This document shows, piece after piece, positions 7,597 through 17,131 of a DNA stretch of 34,882 nucleotides. Within the stretch, counting starts at the first letter, position 1, and each line of letters starts with the position of its first letter. Position numbers and translations under genes: made by a program. The notes below the pieces were generated by a model. It was not told the origin of the DNA. It did no database searches and saw nothing but the letters and a program-made list of their open reading frames with translations. This stretch comes from an uncultured Bariatricus sp. (GTDB lineage: Bacteria > Bacillota > Clostridia > Lachnospirales > Lachnospiraceae), in NCBI GenBank assembly GCA_934307065.1, contig CAKRCD010000020.1, positions 1 to 34,882 of the forward strand, in the 5' to 3' direction.

Positions 7597-10305
7597 TTAA
7601 GCGGTTATTTTGCTTACTTTTACGGCACATGCCTTGTATTCTGGTGTACTTGAAATAGAATCAAGTGCATCATTCGTCAGCCAGTTTGCCCCATCTACAT
7701 AATGGAACGGCATCCATACTTCGCCAGTATTTGTCTTATAAGATACATGTGCTGTAGCAGTAATAGTACCACGTCTTGAAGAAACTTCTACCAATTCACC
7801 ATTTTCTACACCAAGCTTTTCAGCATCGACTGTATTAATTTCAATGAAGTTTGCATTTGCAATTTCGTTGATACCTTCTGTCTTATCCGTCATAGCACAG
7901 GCATTGTAATGATAAAGAATACGTCCAGTCATCATAGTAAGTGGATATTCTTCATCCGGTGCCTCCATAGCGCCTTCATACTGAGCCGGTCTGAAATATC
8001 CAAGACCTCTTGAGAATTTACCAACATGCATAATCTGTGTTCCCGGATGTTCTTTGGACGTACATGGCCACTGAAGCCCACGTCCTGCAACTTCCTCACT
8101 GTCAAGACGAGCATGACTGATTCCTGCAAAGGAAGGTGTTACGGATGAAATTTCGTCCATAATTTCTGCTGCAGTAAGATGCGGCTGTGGATATCCCATA
8201 CGATTCATAATCTCTGTAAAGATCCATGTATCTTCTTTTGCTTCGCCTTCAATTGTTACTGCTTTTCTTACACGCTGTACACGACGTTCTGTATTAGTGA
8301 AAGTGCCTTCTTTTTCTGTATAAGAAATACCTGGAAGAATCACATCTGCAAGTTTTGCTGTCTCTGTCATGAAGAGTTCATCAATAACAAAGAAATCCAA
8401 AGCTTTTAAGCACTTAATTACATGATGTGTATTCGGGTCTGTTCTTACCGGATCTTCACCGAAGATAAATAAACCTTTGACTTCTCCTGTAAGCATTTTC
8501 GGGAAGCAGTCTGTAGCCTTTGTACCGATTTTCGGATTCAGCTTTGTATTCCATGCTTTCTCGAATTTATCCAGAATACCTTCTTTATCAAGGTTCTGAT
8601 ATCCAGGGAACTGATTTGGAGATGCACCCATATCACAAGCGCCCTGTACATTGTTCTGTCCACGAATTGGGTTAACACCACATCCAGGACGACCAATCTT
8701 ACCAACCAGCATTGCAAGATTAGAAAGTGACATTACACCTTCTGTTCCTGTGTGATGTTCAGTAACACCAAGGCAATACATAATCGGAGCCTTGTCTACA
8801 GTCGCATAAATTCTTGCAGCTTCACGAAGCATATCTTCGTCAACACCACAGATTTTAGCAACTTTTTCCGGTGTATAATCTTTTACCACTTCTTTTAATG
8901 CATCAAAGTTCTCTGTTCGCTGGGCAATGAATTCTTCATTTGCAAGGTTCTCATTAATAATAATATTCATAAGACCATTGACAAGTGCAACGTTTGTTCC
9001 TGGTTTTAATTTCAGATGAATATCTGCATCCTTTGCCACATCAATATCACGCGGGTCAATCACGATTAATTTTGCTCCACGCTGTACAGCCTGACGAACC
9101 TGCATACCAAGAACCGGATGTGCATGTTCTGGGTTGGAACCTACTAAAAGGATTGCATCCGATTCATGTGTAATATCATAAATCGTATTTGTCATAGCTC
9201 CTGAGCCTAATGTAGTTGCAAGACCTGCAACTGTAGGAGCATGTCAAACGCGGGCACAGTTATCGGTATTGTTGCTCTTAAATGCAGCACGTACCATCTT
9301 CTGAAGCATATAGATATCTTCATTACATGAACGTGAGCAGGCAAAACCGGCCAGTGCCTCACCTCCGAAATTGTCTCTGATTTCCGTGAACTTAGATGCT
9401 ACAAGGTCAAGTGCTTCATCCCATGTAGCTCTCTCAAATTCACCAGTTTCTTTATTCTTAATCAGTGGATAACGGATTCTGTCTTCGCAGTCCACGAAAT
9501 CAAAGGAACCACTGCGTCCCTTTACGCAGAGAAGTCCATGGTTAGAAGGACCGTCTGCACCTTCGCAATCCACAATTTTACCATTCTTTACAATGAGATC
9601 CATCTGGCATCCTGTTGCACAGTGTGGACATGTTGTACGCACACGGGTTACTTCCCATGGGCGATAGTTCTTTTTACGCTTTTCTACCAAAGCACCTGTT
9701 GGACAGGCCTGAGCACAGTTACCACAAGATTCGCAGAGAGAACTCTTCCAGTCCGGTCCGAATGGAGCCTGAATCAAAGTATATCCACCTGCTTTTCCAA
9801 GTGTAATTGCATGTCTTCCTGTTGCATGTGCACATGTCATTACACAACGCTGGCAGTGAATACATTTCTCTGGGTCATAAGAAAGGAACGGATGAGAGTC
9901 AATTTTCTTTCTTCCCAGTTCCTGTCTTCCGCCAGCGTAATTTCCTTCTGTTTCTACACCATATTCATTACAATATCTCTGTAAATCACAGCTTCCATTT
10001 CCTTCACAACTAAAGCATTCTCTGTTATGTTCAGAAAGGAGTAATTTTAAAACAGTTTTTCTTGCTTCTATTACACGTTCTGTACGTGTCTGTACTACCA
10101 TGTCTTCTTTCACTTTTGTGTTACAAGCTGTAACAAGTGGTTCGATTCCTTCTACTTCAACTACGCAGAGACGGCAAGAGCCAATGTCGCTAATGCCTTC
10201 CAGGTAACAAAGTGTAGGAATTTCGATACCTGCAGCTCTGGCTGCCTGAAGGATGGACATGCCTTCCAGCGCTTCTACATTTTTTCCATCAATTGTTAAA
10301 CGCAT
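7597..10305 (-). CDS. fdhA: Formate dehydrogenase alpha subunit, selenocysteine-containing, with NuoG-like N-terminus
   Basis: One 902-residue protein is formed if the in-frame UGA at 9244-9246 is read as selenocysteine (residue 354, context NCARV-U-HAPTVAG, the FDH active site). The N-terminus has a 2Fe-2S ferredoxin domain (CRLCVVEVEG). A His/Cys NuoG-type 4Fe-4S site follows (HNRECFSCEGNGSCDLQ), then two 4Fe-4S clusters (CIHCQRCVMTC and CGNCAQACP). The molybdopterin 4Fe-4S site TTCPHCATGC comes next. The C-terminal domain binds the bis-MGD Mo/W cofactor. It oxidises formate or reduces CO2. GGAGG lies before the ATG at 10305. It follows the flavoprotein gene by 48 bases, so that protein is the likely electron partner. 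Confidence 0.95.
9197..9240 (-). promoter_or_regulatory. Bacterial SECIS element of fdhA
   Basis: Just downstream of the UGA the mRNA can form GCTCCT (9235-9240) with AGGAGC (9197-9202). Inside this is a stem GTTGCA/TGCAAC (9226-9231/9215-9220) with a GGTCT apical loop, close to the GU-containing loop of E. coli fdhF SECIS. It begins three bases after the UGA. Confidence 0.8.
9244..9246 (-). other. Selenocysteine UGA codon of fdhA
   Basis: The UGA is flanked by conserved FDH sequence on both sides in one frame and followed by a SECIS hairpin, so it is recoded rather than a nonsense mutation. Confidence 0.93.
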
Positions 10306-10353
10306 CTTTTTCCTCCAAAATCTATCGCTATTTATAACAGTTTGTCATTACCA

Positions 10354-12192
10354 TTAGTGTTCAACGGCACCTTCCAGTTTTCCGCATCCGAATACATCAC
10401 ATCTTAAGCATCTTGAGCATTCCTGTCTTGCTTCTTCCGGAGTCATCGGGCATTCTACATGCTCAAAATCTTTTTTACGGATGTATGCAGGACGTTCCTG
10501 AATGTTTACACGTCCGGTAGGAACACGGTTGTTCTGTCTTGCTTCCGGTGCTTTCACTCCACAGTCTAATGTATGATGATATCCAAGATATTCATCAATA
10601 GCATTTGCAGCAACTTTACCACCCGCAATTGCACGAATTGCTGTAGATGGTCCTGTTGCACAGTCACCGCCAACGAATACACCCGGCATTCCTTCTACGG
10701 AAGTGTCCAGACCTGCTTTGAAAATCTTCCATTCTGCAGGCATTCCGAATTCTTCAAATGGTGCGCTTACAATATCCTGTCCTACTGCAATCAGGATTAC
10801 GTCACACGGAATCATTTCTTCTGGTTTAGACTCTGCATTCAATGGTGCAGGTCTTCCTCCACGGTATGGTCCAATCATCTGTGGCTGAATCCAAAGTCCG
10901 GTACAGTCATTATTTTCATTGGTTTCAATTCTTACCGGTGCCTGAAGTGTCATCAGTTCGATGCCTTCCATAACCGCTGATTCGATTTCTGTTACCAATG
11001 CTGTCATATCTTCCTGACGTCTTCTGTATACGATACGGACATCTTTCGCTCCACAGCGAAGTGCACTTCTTGCAGCATCCATTGCTACGTTACCACCACC
11101 GATAACCGCTACTGTTTTTCCGGTATAGTCTGGTCTGTGTCCATGTCCGATTCCATCCAGCATTTCTACTGCTGAGAATACGTTGTTTGCGTCAATTCCT
11201 TCCATACGAAGTTTCTTACCAACCTGGGCACCGATTGCAACGAACATTGCATCGTAGTTGTCATGCACTTCCTGAATCGGAATATCTCTTCCTACATTTG
11301 TGTTATATTTTACTTCAATATTTCCGGTAGAAAGAATGGCATTAAAGTCTTCATCCATTCTGTCTTTCGGGAAACGATAGTTTGGAATACCATACATCAG
11401 CATTCCGCCCAAATGTTCTTTCTCTTCAAATACGGTTACTTTATGTCCCATCAGTGACAGATAGTAAGCACATGTCATACCACATGGACCACCACCGATA
11501 ATCGCTACTTTCTTTCCTGTAAGTGGATTTGCTTCCGGAACTTTTACCTGATCTGCTGCAACCTGGTCAACTGCATATTTCTTAATACCACGGATGTTAA
11601 GCGGTGCATCAATCAGATTACGGCGGCAACGTTCTTCACATGGATGCTCACAAATCATTGCGCAAGCCGTTGGAAGCGGGTTGTCCCTACGAATCAGATT
11701 AATTGCATCTGCATAATTTCCTTCTGCTACATGAGCAATGTAACCTGGAATATCAACGTGTGCAGGACACATTGTTACACAAGGAATCTGCTGTCCTTCT
11801 GTTCCCGGACAGACACCTTTTTCAATATAAGCTATGTATTCGTCTTTGAAAGTATCAAGTCCTTCCAGCACTTCAATTGCTGCCTGATATCCAATGGCAC
11901 AGTCAGCCGAATCACGAATCATAGTTGCAAGTTCACGCATTTCATCTAAGATTTCAACAGTCGCATTACCTGTCAGAATCTGTACCAACATTTTTTCTAT
12001 CTGTCTCAATCCATCTCTACATGGAACACATTTTCCACAAGTCTGGCTCTTAGAGGCCTGAAGCAGAGACAACTGAACAGTAATCGGACAAGTTCCCGGT
12101 GGATAAATACTTACCTTACCGGCAAACTTCGAGAGAAAATGTTCAATTTTTACATCTGCGCTTTTACTATCCGCAAGATAAATCTTACTCAT
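10354..12192 (-). CDS. NuoF C-terminal/GltD-like fused flavoprotein, putative FDH electron partner
   Basis: About 612 residues from the ATG at 12192. The N-terminal ~130 residues carry the NuoF 4Fe-4S domain (SQTCGKCVPCRDGLRQ, then DCAIGYQA), but the FMN/NADH-binding part of NuoF is missing. The rest is GltD-like: a Cys-rich Fer4 region (CPAHVDIPGYI, CEHPCEERCRRN), an FAD Rossmann motif (VAIIGGGPCGMTCAYYL) and an NAD(P) Rossmann motif (VAVIGGGNVAMDAARSAL). A C-terminal Cys cluster (CSRCLRCDVFGCG) ends it. It probably passes electrons between FdhA and NAD(P)H; bifurcation is possible but not shown. The open frame extends to a TTG at 12261, but that lies inside a 27-base palindrome next to the promoter, so I prefer 12192. 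Confidence 0.85.
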   Translation of the reverse strand: MSKIYLADSKSADVKIEHFLSKFAGKVSIYPPGTCPITVQLSLLQASKSQTCGKCVPCRDGLRQIEKMLVQILTGNATVEILDEMRELATMIRDSADCAIGYQAAIEVLEGLDTFKDEYIAYIEKGVCPGTEGQQIPCVTMCPAHVDIPGYIAHVAEGNYADAINLIRRDNPLPTACAMICEHPCEERCRRNLIDAPLNIRGIKKYAVDQVAADQVKVPEANPLTGKKVAIIGGGPCGMTCAYYLSLMGHKVTVFEEKEHLGGMLMYGIPNYRFPKDRMDEDFNAILSTGNIEVKYNTNVGRDIPIQEVHDNYDAMFVAIGAQVGKKLRMEGIDANNVFSAVEMLDGIGHGHRPDYTGKTVAVIGGGNVAMDAARSALRCGAKDVRIVYRRRQEDMTALVTEIESAVMEGIELMTLQAPVRIETNENNDCTGLWIQPQMIGPYRGGRPAPLNAESKPEEMIPCDVILIAVGQDIVSAPFEEFGMPAEWKIFKAGLDTSVEGMPGVFVGGDCATGPSTAIRAIAGGKVAANAIDEYLGYHHTLDCGVKAPEARQNNRVPTGRVNIQERPAYIRKKDFEHVECPMTPEEARQECSRCLRCDVFGCGKLEGAVEH

Positions 12193-12241
12193 TTTTTGTT
12201 CATTCCCTTCTTCTTTTATCCCGACTTTTGTCTGGGGTACT

Positions 12242-12268
12242 ATAGAATTTGTCATAGACAAATTCTAT
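12242..12268. promoter_or_regulatory. 27-base palindrome at the fdhA operon start (operator candidate)
   Basis: ATAGAATTTGTC and GACAAATTCTAT are perfect 12-base inverted arms around ATA. The palindrome begins a few bases after a TATAAT -10 box. One arm plus the centre recurs upstream of the second FDH operon (20233-20247, 14 of 15 bases). Confidence 0.65.
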
Positions 12269-12276
12269 GTCTGATT

Positions 12277-12282
12277 ATTATA
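12277..12282 (-). promoter_or_regulatory. -10 box of the fdhA operon
   Basis: Minus strand TATAAT; the expected -35 position reads TACACT, a poor match, which would suit activator-dependent expression. Confidence 0.45.
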
Positions 12283-12393
12283 TATCTATATTGTCTTTAA
12301 GTGTATGTATCTTTCTCACATAAAACAGCAAAAAAATTATGCTTTTGAAACATTTTCTTCATTTCATTCATTTATTTATTTGCATTTTTCATG

Positions 12394-12399
12394 TATAAT
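12394..12399 (+). promoter_or_regulatory. -10 box of the PucR-like regulator gene
   Basis: TATAAT with a weak TTTATT 17 bases upstream; it lies 38 bases before the ATG at 12438 and is divergent from the fdhA operon. Confidence 0.45.
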
Positions 12400-12437
12400 A
12401 CATATATATGATACTTATTTAAAAAGGAGACGACACG

Positions 12438-14009
12438 ATGCAAATTCCATTGAACGTGTTACTGTATCACCTTGCGGCCAGCAGCAATTACGCTACTCTG
12501 AATGTTGACCTTACGGAAGCATTTGACGGTATCAAATTATTTGACGTGAATTCTTGTTTTTCTGCCTATGATGATGTTGCAAAGAAATTATATCTGGTAA
12601 ACCCGGAAGAATTGATAAATAACACGGAAAAAATCCGTGCATACAATGTCCACACAACCAGCGTGTTCTTGTGTATCACTACTGATGACACATTACAGAT
12701 AAACACTTTTTCCGATGTGCTCTCTGTAATATTGCTATACACACCACACTCTTTTGTAGATATATTCAACCGGATTTTAAATATTTTTTATAATTTTGAT
12801 GTGTGGGACAAAAGTTTTCATCTTGCACTTCTTCGTGACTGCAATATGCAGGAATTGTTGGACTTGTCTCAGAACATCCTGGTTCATCCCATGGTGGTCC
12901 TCGACAGCAATTTCACTTTACTTGGTTATTTTAACGGTGACACTACCAAAGACCCAATTATGGAAGATATCTTGAATGCCGGCTATGTAACGCCTCAGAT
13001 TATGACAAGACTCCGGCAGGACGGACTGATTTCCACCTCGGAAAACGCAGATAATCCATTAATCAATTATTATTGTCTGGCACCTAATGACTGTTATTAC
13101 AGCATGATGTACCGTTTTACAGCAAATAACCATGTGGTTGGATATGCTTTAATTTTCCAAAACCAAGTTCATCCAAAGGCAAACTATCTACATCTGATGA
13201 ACATGGTTGCCGAAAACCTGAATCTGTATTTTCAACAGCAACGATTCAGAAGCCGCATGTCCTCAGAAATGTATGAATCTATTCTGACGGAAATTTTGGA
13301 TAATCCTTCCATTGATAAACAGCAGTTTATCGACCAGCTTAGCTTTGTTCCAGACTTAAAGATGGATGGATATTTCCTCCTGGCTCGTCTGAATTATGAT
13401 AACTCCGCTGAGCTTCCATATTCTTTCGTAAGTTGGAGCATTCGGAACACTTTGCCGTTTTTAAAGCCATTTATCTATGATAATTCACTTTATATTTTAA
13501 AAACCTGTAGTGAATCCAATGCGTTTCAACCGTTTCTCACTGATGGGGAAAAGAAAAGTTTTAAGAAAATTTTTAAATCAGGTAACTTCACCTGCACCAT
13601 AAGCAATTTGTTTTTCTCTCTTATGGATCTGTCCATTGCTGCCATGCAGTGCAAAGAAGCAATGAACATTCCCGTTACCGAGAACGAAAATTTTTATTAT
13701 TTCAAAGATATGTTGCTTAAGTATATGTTAAAAGAGTTAAAAAGCACAACTCTGCTGCCTATGATTGAATCACCTCATTATCATATACTGAAGCAATATG
13801 ACGAAAATCAAAATACGGATTTGTGTGAATTATTTATGCACTATCTGCAGAATGGTCGAAATGTCAATCAAACTTCAGCCGCTGTATTTTTACATCGGAA
13901 TACCGTATTAAATAAGGTCAAAAAAGCTATCTCCGTTATGCAGAGCGGATGTGAAGATTATCAAGAATACCTTGCTTTTCTTCTTTCTTACTTTGCAGAC
14001 CACGAATAG
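12438..14009 (+). CDS. PucR/CdaR-type transcriptional regulator
   Basis: The 523-residue protein ends in a PucR-type helix-turn-helix (about residues 465-510, NVNQTSAAVFLHRNTVLNKV), the family's DNA-binding domain. The N-terminal two thirds have no motif I can name and probably form a sensor domain. AAGGAG lies nine bases before the ATG. The gene is divergent from the fdhA operon and lies between it and the HDCR operon, with a LysR gene directly downstream. Control of formate metabolism is inferred from position only. PucR members elsewhere respond to purine, sugar-acid or amino acid signals. Confidence 0.8.
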   Translation: MQIPLNVLLYHLAASSNYATLNVDLTEAFDGIKLFDVNSCFSAYDDVAKKLYLVNPEELINNTEKIRAYNVHTTSVFLCITTDDTLQINTFSDVLSVILLYTPHSFVDIFNRILNIFYNFDVWDKSFHLALLRDCNMQELLDLSQNILVHPMVVLDSNFTLLGYFNGDTTKDPIMEDILNAGYVTPQIMTRLRQDGLISTSENADNPLINYYCLAPNDCYYSMMYRFTANNHVVGYALIFQNQVHPKANYLHLMNMVAENLNLYFQQQRFRSRMSSEMYESILTEILDNPSIDKQQFIDQLSFVPDLKMDGYFLLARLNYDNSAELPYSFVSWSIRNTLPFLKPFIYDNSLYILKTCSESNAFQPFLTDGEKKSFKKIFKSGNFTCTISNLFFSLMDLSIAAMQCKEAMNIPVTENENFYYFKDMLLKYMLKELKSTTLLPMIESPHYHILKQYDENQNTDLCELFMHYLQNGRNVNQTSAAVFLHRNTVLNKVKKAISVMQSGCEDYQEYLAFLLSYFADHE

Positions 14010-14073
14010 GAATTTAATAACAACCACAAGTAACTCCGGCAACCCAAAGCCTAATATCAGGAGGAATGAATTC

Positions 14074-14985
14074 ATGTATTTAAATCAAATAGAAGCCTTT
14101 GTTGAAGTAGTTGACCATAAAAGCTTTTCCAAAGCTGCGAAAGTCCTTTATCTTTCGCAGCCTACAATCAGTGCTTATGTCAAATCCCTGGAAAATGAAA
14201 TAGGCACGCAGCTTATTTACCGCACTACCAAAGACATTATTCTGTCTGAAGCAGGTGCCAAGTTTTATAATTACGCGAAAGAAATGATTCGTATCCGTAA
14301 TGTTGCGATTTCTGAGATGCAGGAATACACGAATAAACTTTCTGGTAATATTACAATTGCAGCCACCAGCTTTCCCTCCCAGTATCTTTTACCCAAATTA
14401 ATACACGAGATCATGCCAAAAGCACCCGATGTAAAATATACGTTACGACAGTTGGATGGTTCTTCGGTTATCTCTCATGTTGAAAACTATAACGCAGAGC
14501 TTGGAATTACAGATTTCTCCGAACTGGACTGTCGATGTGATTTTCTTCCTTTTGCAAAAGACAAGCTAGTCCTTGCCACACCTAACACACCTGAATTCCA
14601 GCAATATAATGGACATTTTCCTTTGGAGAATTTGACCAAATATCCTTTTATCTGGCGCGACGAGGGAAATTGTACTAACAAAGAGACAACGGCTTTTTTG
14701 AATAGCATTGGCCTTACTCCTGATGATTTAAACATCGCAATTCAAATGCCTTCTATCGAAAGCGCTAAGCAATCGATTCTTAACAATATTGGTATTTCCT
14801 TTATCAGTAAAAGGGCTATCTCGGCTCTTCTCGAAGGAAATATGATATTATCATTTGACTTTGATTCCGAATATTTGGTTCGAACCTTATATACAATTAC
14901 CAACAAAAATCGTATTACATCACCTGCGACAACTTTTTTTATTAATTATTTACAGGAAAAATATAAAAATTGTCCAAACTGTTAA
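14074..14985 (+). CDS. LysR-family transcriptional regulator
   Basis: 303 residues. The N-terminal winged helix-turn-helix is typical (FSKAAKVLYLSQPTISAYVK), followed by a periplasmic-binding-like effector domain (about residues 90-300). A longer frame opens at 13951, inside the upstream gene. AGGAGG at 14059-14064, nine bases before the ATG at 14074, fixes the start. It follows the PucR-like gene by 64 bases on the same strand, so the two may be cotranscribed. LysR proteins bind palindromes containing T-N11-A. The 27-base palindrome at 12242 is a plausible target, which is inference. Confidence 0.92.
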   Translation: MYLNQIEAFVEVVDHKSFSKAAKVLYLSQPTISAYVKSLENEIGTQLIYRTTKDIILSEAGAKFYNYAKEMIRIRNVAISEMQEYTNKLSGNITIAATSFPSQYLLPKLIHEIMPKAPDVKYTLRQLDGSSVISHVENYNAELGITDFSELDCRCDFLPFAKDKLVLATPNTPEFQQYNGHFPLENLTKYPFIWRDEGNCTNKETTAFLNSIGLTPDDLNIAIQMPSIESAKQSILNNIGISFISKRAISALLEGNMILSFDFDSEYLVRTLYTITNKNRITSPATTFFINYLQEKYKNCPNC

Positions 14986-15019
14986 TCAGAGATAATTTGA
15001 TATCACTATAAACTTAAAA

Positions 15020-15056
15020 GAGGCATCGCAAAATTTCTTCTGCGGTGCCCCTTTTT
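15020..15056 (+). terminator. Terminator between the LysR gene and the convergent hydrogenase gene
   Basis: GAGGCATCGCA (15020-15030) pairs, with one mismatch and one G-U, with TGCGGTGCCCC (15041-15051). TTTTT follows. It may serve the minus-strand HDCR operon as well. Confidence 0.8.
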
Positions 15057-15080
15057 ATGTTTTCATAACTGTCTTAGCTA

Positions 15081-16475
15081 TTATTTATGAGCTTTTTTCC
15101 AATTATTTTTACCTTTGCAATATTCTGTATGTAACAGATGATGTGGAACATGTCCGTTTGGTTTTTCAAGGAAATCATCGTAGATTTTCTTGATGCTTGG
15201 GTTCTCATGAGATTTTCTAAGTGGAAGGTTTGCATCATGAGTAAATGTAGCTGCACGACGAGCTGCATAAGCTTCTTCTCTGTCTGTATCTTCCAAAAGT
15301 TTTGGTTCTCCACCACCACTTACGCATCCTTCCGGACAACACATAACTTCGATGAAGTGTAAGTCTAATTTTCCGGCTTTCATTGCTTCAATTACCGGAA
15401 CAACATTCTTAAGACCGGTTACAACACCAACTCTTAATTCCAAATCGCCAACCTGCATCTTAGCTGTACGGAATCCTTCTGTACTACGAACCGCTGTAAC
15501 ATCTACGTTCGGAATTGGTTCGCCTGTAATCAGTTCATATCCTGTACGGATAGCAGCTTCCATAACACCACCGGTTACACCAAAGATTGTACCTGCACCT
15601 GTGTAATCTCCAAGAGGAGAATCGAATTTTGCATCATCTGGAAGTGCATTGAAATCAATACCCATTTCTTTGATTAAGTAAGCAAGCTCACGGGTTGTAA
15701 TTACAACATCTACATCCTGGAATCCGCTGTCTTTCATTTCTTCACGATTACACTCGAATTCTTTACATGTACATGGCATAACAGACACACTGTAAATCTT
15801 AGCCGGGTCGATATTGTTAATCTGTGCCCCATATGTTTTAAATACGGTACCAAGCATCTGCTGAGGACTCTTACATGAAGAAAGATGATCTTTAATTTCC
15901 GGATAATTTCTTTCCATGAATGTTACCCATCCCGGACAGCATGATGTGAACATTGGCAGTGTTCCACCTTTCGTTACACGAGTGATTAATTCTGTACCTT
16001 CTTCCATAATTGTAAGATCAGCAGAGAAGTTTGTATCATATACATAATTAAATCCTAATGCTCTGAGAGCTGCTGCCATCTTACCATCTGTAAGAGAACC
16101 AAGTGGGTATCCGAAATCTTCTGCAAGAGCTACACGAACTGCTGGAGCAGCCTGTACCATTGTTACAAGATTTGGATCAGCAAGAGCTTTCTTTACTTCG
16201 TCAAGATGACATACATTGTATGCAGCAAATAATGGTTCTTCAACTGTCTTTGGAAGATTACGTTCTTCGCGAACCTTTGCATATGCTTCTGTTCCATGAG
16301 AAACGATAGAAACATAAGATTTACATTTCTGAACACACTGTCCACACATTACACATTTGTCTGTGTCAATTGTCTGTGGCTGTCCCTGTTCTCCAAAAAT
16401 CGCGTCCGCTGGACATACCTTTGCACATTCACGGCAACCGGTACAAATATTTTTATCAATATTAATTACCATCAT
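15081..16475 (-). CDS. hydA2: [FeFe] hydrogenase subunit of an HDCR-type complex (HydA2-like)
   Basis: 464 residues from the ATG at 16475 (GGGGG eight bases upstream). Two 4Fe-4S clusters lie at the N-terminus (Cys 11/14/17/21 and 41/44/47/51). The H-cluster motifs follow: TSCCPGW (177-183), MPCTCKEFE (233-241) and VMCCPEGC (387-394), then GGGEP. The C-terminus has the hydrogenase small-subunit-like segment LPLRKSHENPSIKK. It interconverts H2 with protons and electrons. Cys237 and Cys389 are extra compared with the usual MPCxAK and MACPGGC, and Glu392 replaces a Gly. It is last in an operon with fdhF and two hycB genes, matching HDCR. The open frame reaches 16565, inside the upstream gene. 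Confidence 0.92.
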   Translation of the reverse strand: MMVINIDKNICTGCRECAKVCPADAIFGEQGQPQTIDTDKCVMCGQCVQKCKSYVSIVSHGTEAYAKVREERNLPKTVEEPLFAAYNVCHLDEVKKALADPNLVTMVQAAPAVRVALAEDFGYPLGSLTDGKMAAALRALGFNYVYDTNFSADLTIMEEGTELITRVTKGGTLPMFTSCCPGWVTFMERNYPEIKDHLSSCKSPQQMLGTVFKTYGAQINNIDPAKIYSVSVMPCTCKEFECNREEMKDSGFQDVDVVITTRELAYLIKEMGIDFNALPDDAKFDSPLGDYTGAGTIFGVTGGVMEAAIRTGYELITGEPIPNVDVTAVRSTEGFRTAKMQVGDLELRVGVVTGLKNVVPVIEAMKAGKLDLHFIEVMCCPEGCVSGGGEPKLLEDTDREEAYAARRAATFTHDANLPLRKSHENPSIKKIYDDFLEKPNGHVPHHLLHTEYCKGKNNWKKAHK

Positions 16476-16491
16476 TATTTCTTCCCCCTTC

Positions 16492-17052
16492 TTATACAGA
16501 CTTTGTAAGATCCAGACTAATTGCTGCACGCAAATTCTTTTCCAAACGTTCTGCGTCTGGATCAACTAAACGTAATGCGTCATTTGGACATACTCTTACG
16601 CAGGCTGGTCCACCTTCGATACCTGTACACAAATCACATTTAGAAGCTGCAATCTGTGGTATATCTGTTCCAATCTGTGCTACTACTTTACCTTTGTCAG
16701 CTAATGGGAGAAGTGCAATTGCCCCAAATGGACAGGCCATCATACAATCTTTACATCCGATACATTTCTTCTGGTCTACGATTACCTGACCATTGATGCG
16801 CGAAATAGCTTTCTTTGAACAGGCATTTAAACAAGGTGCATCTTCGCAATGTTTACACTGTATTGGCATGCAGATGCCTTCCCCTCTTGTAAGATACAAC
16901 TTAGGTGTTACCGGTACAGTTACAGTACCAATTGTTTTTCCTACACCGTTGTTCTCTCTGTTGTGTTCAGCGAAACAAGCCACTTCACATGCCTTGCATC
17001 CTGTACATTTCGAACTATCCGCAACAACAAAACAGCCCAATTGTTTACTCAT
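16492..17052 (-). CDS. hycB: Four-cluster iron-sulfur protein, HycB-like (HDCR electron carrier)
   Basis: 186 residues with four ferredoxin-type 4Fe-4S motifs: CTGCKACEVAC, CKHCEDAPCLNAC, CIGCKDCMMACP and CDLCTGIEGGPACVRVCP. It belongs to the HycB/DMSO-reductase beta-subunit-like family and would wire FdhF to the hydrogenase. The C-terminal ~20 residues look helical. Filament formation in characterised HDCR depends on a HycB C-terminal helix, but whether this one does so is unknown. It ends 16 bases before the hydrogenase start and is separated from the other hycB by a 141-base gap with a hairpin. Confidence 0.9.
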   Translation of the reverse strand: MSKQLGCFVVADSSKCTGCKACEVACFAEHNRENNGVGKTIGTVTVPVTPKLYLTRGEGICMPIQCKHCEDAPCLNACSKKAISRINGQVIVDQKKCIGCKDCMMACPFGAIALLPLADKGKVVAQIGTDIPQIAASKCDLCTGIEGGPACVRVCPNDALRLVDPDAERLEKNLRAAISLDLTKSV

Positions 17053-17099
17053 TTGATTTCCTCCATTCTTAACACTAAATATTTTTATTTATGCAACGA

Positions 17100-17131
17100 C
17101 AGCAAGCTCCAGTATTACCTGAAGCTTGCTG
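17100..17131 (-). other. Hairpin between the two hycB genes
   Basis: CAGCAAGCT (17100-17108) and AGCTTGCTG (17123-17131) form a perfect 9-base stem with a 14-base loop. No T-tract follows on either strand, so it is not a clear terminator. It may be an RNA stability or processing site within the operon. Confidence 0.5.

Noticed and set aside
9244..9246. In-frame stop splitting the first formate dehydrogenase into two genes or a pseudogene
   Set aside because: The stop is UGA at the exact FDH active-site position with a SECIS hairpin behind it, and both halves stay in one frame, so it is selenocysteine.
12193..12261. Longer start (TTG at 12261) for the NuoF/GltD fusion protein
   Set aside because: The TTG lies inside the palindrome immediately after the -10 box; the ATG at 12192 has an AAGGG upstream and fits better.
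16476..16565. Longer start for the hydrogenase gene at 16565
   Set aside because: It would overlap the end of the hycB gene by 74 bases in another frame, lacks a ribosome-binding site there, and adds residues not typical of the family.
17100..17131. Transcription terminator inside the HDCR operon
   Set aside because: No T-tract follows the stem on the minus strand.
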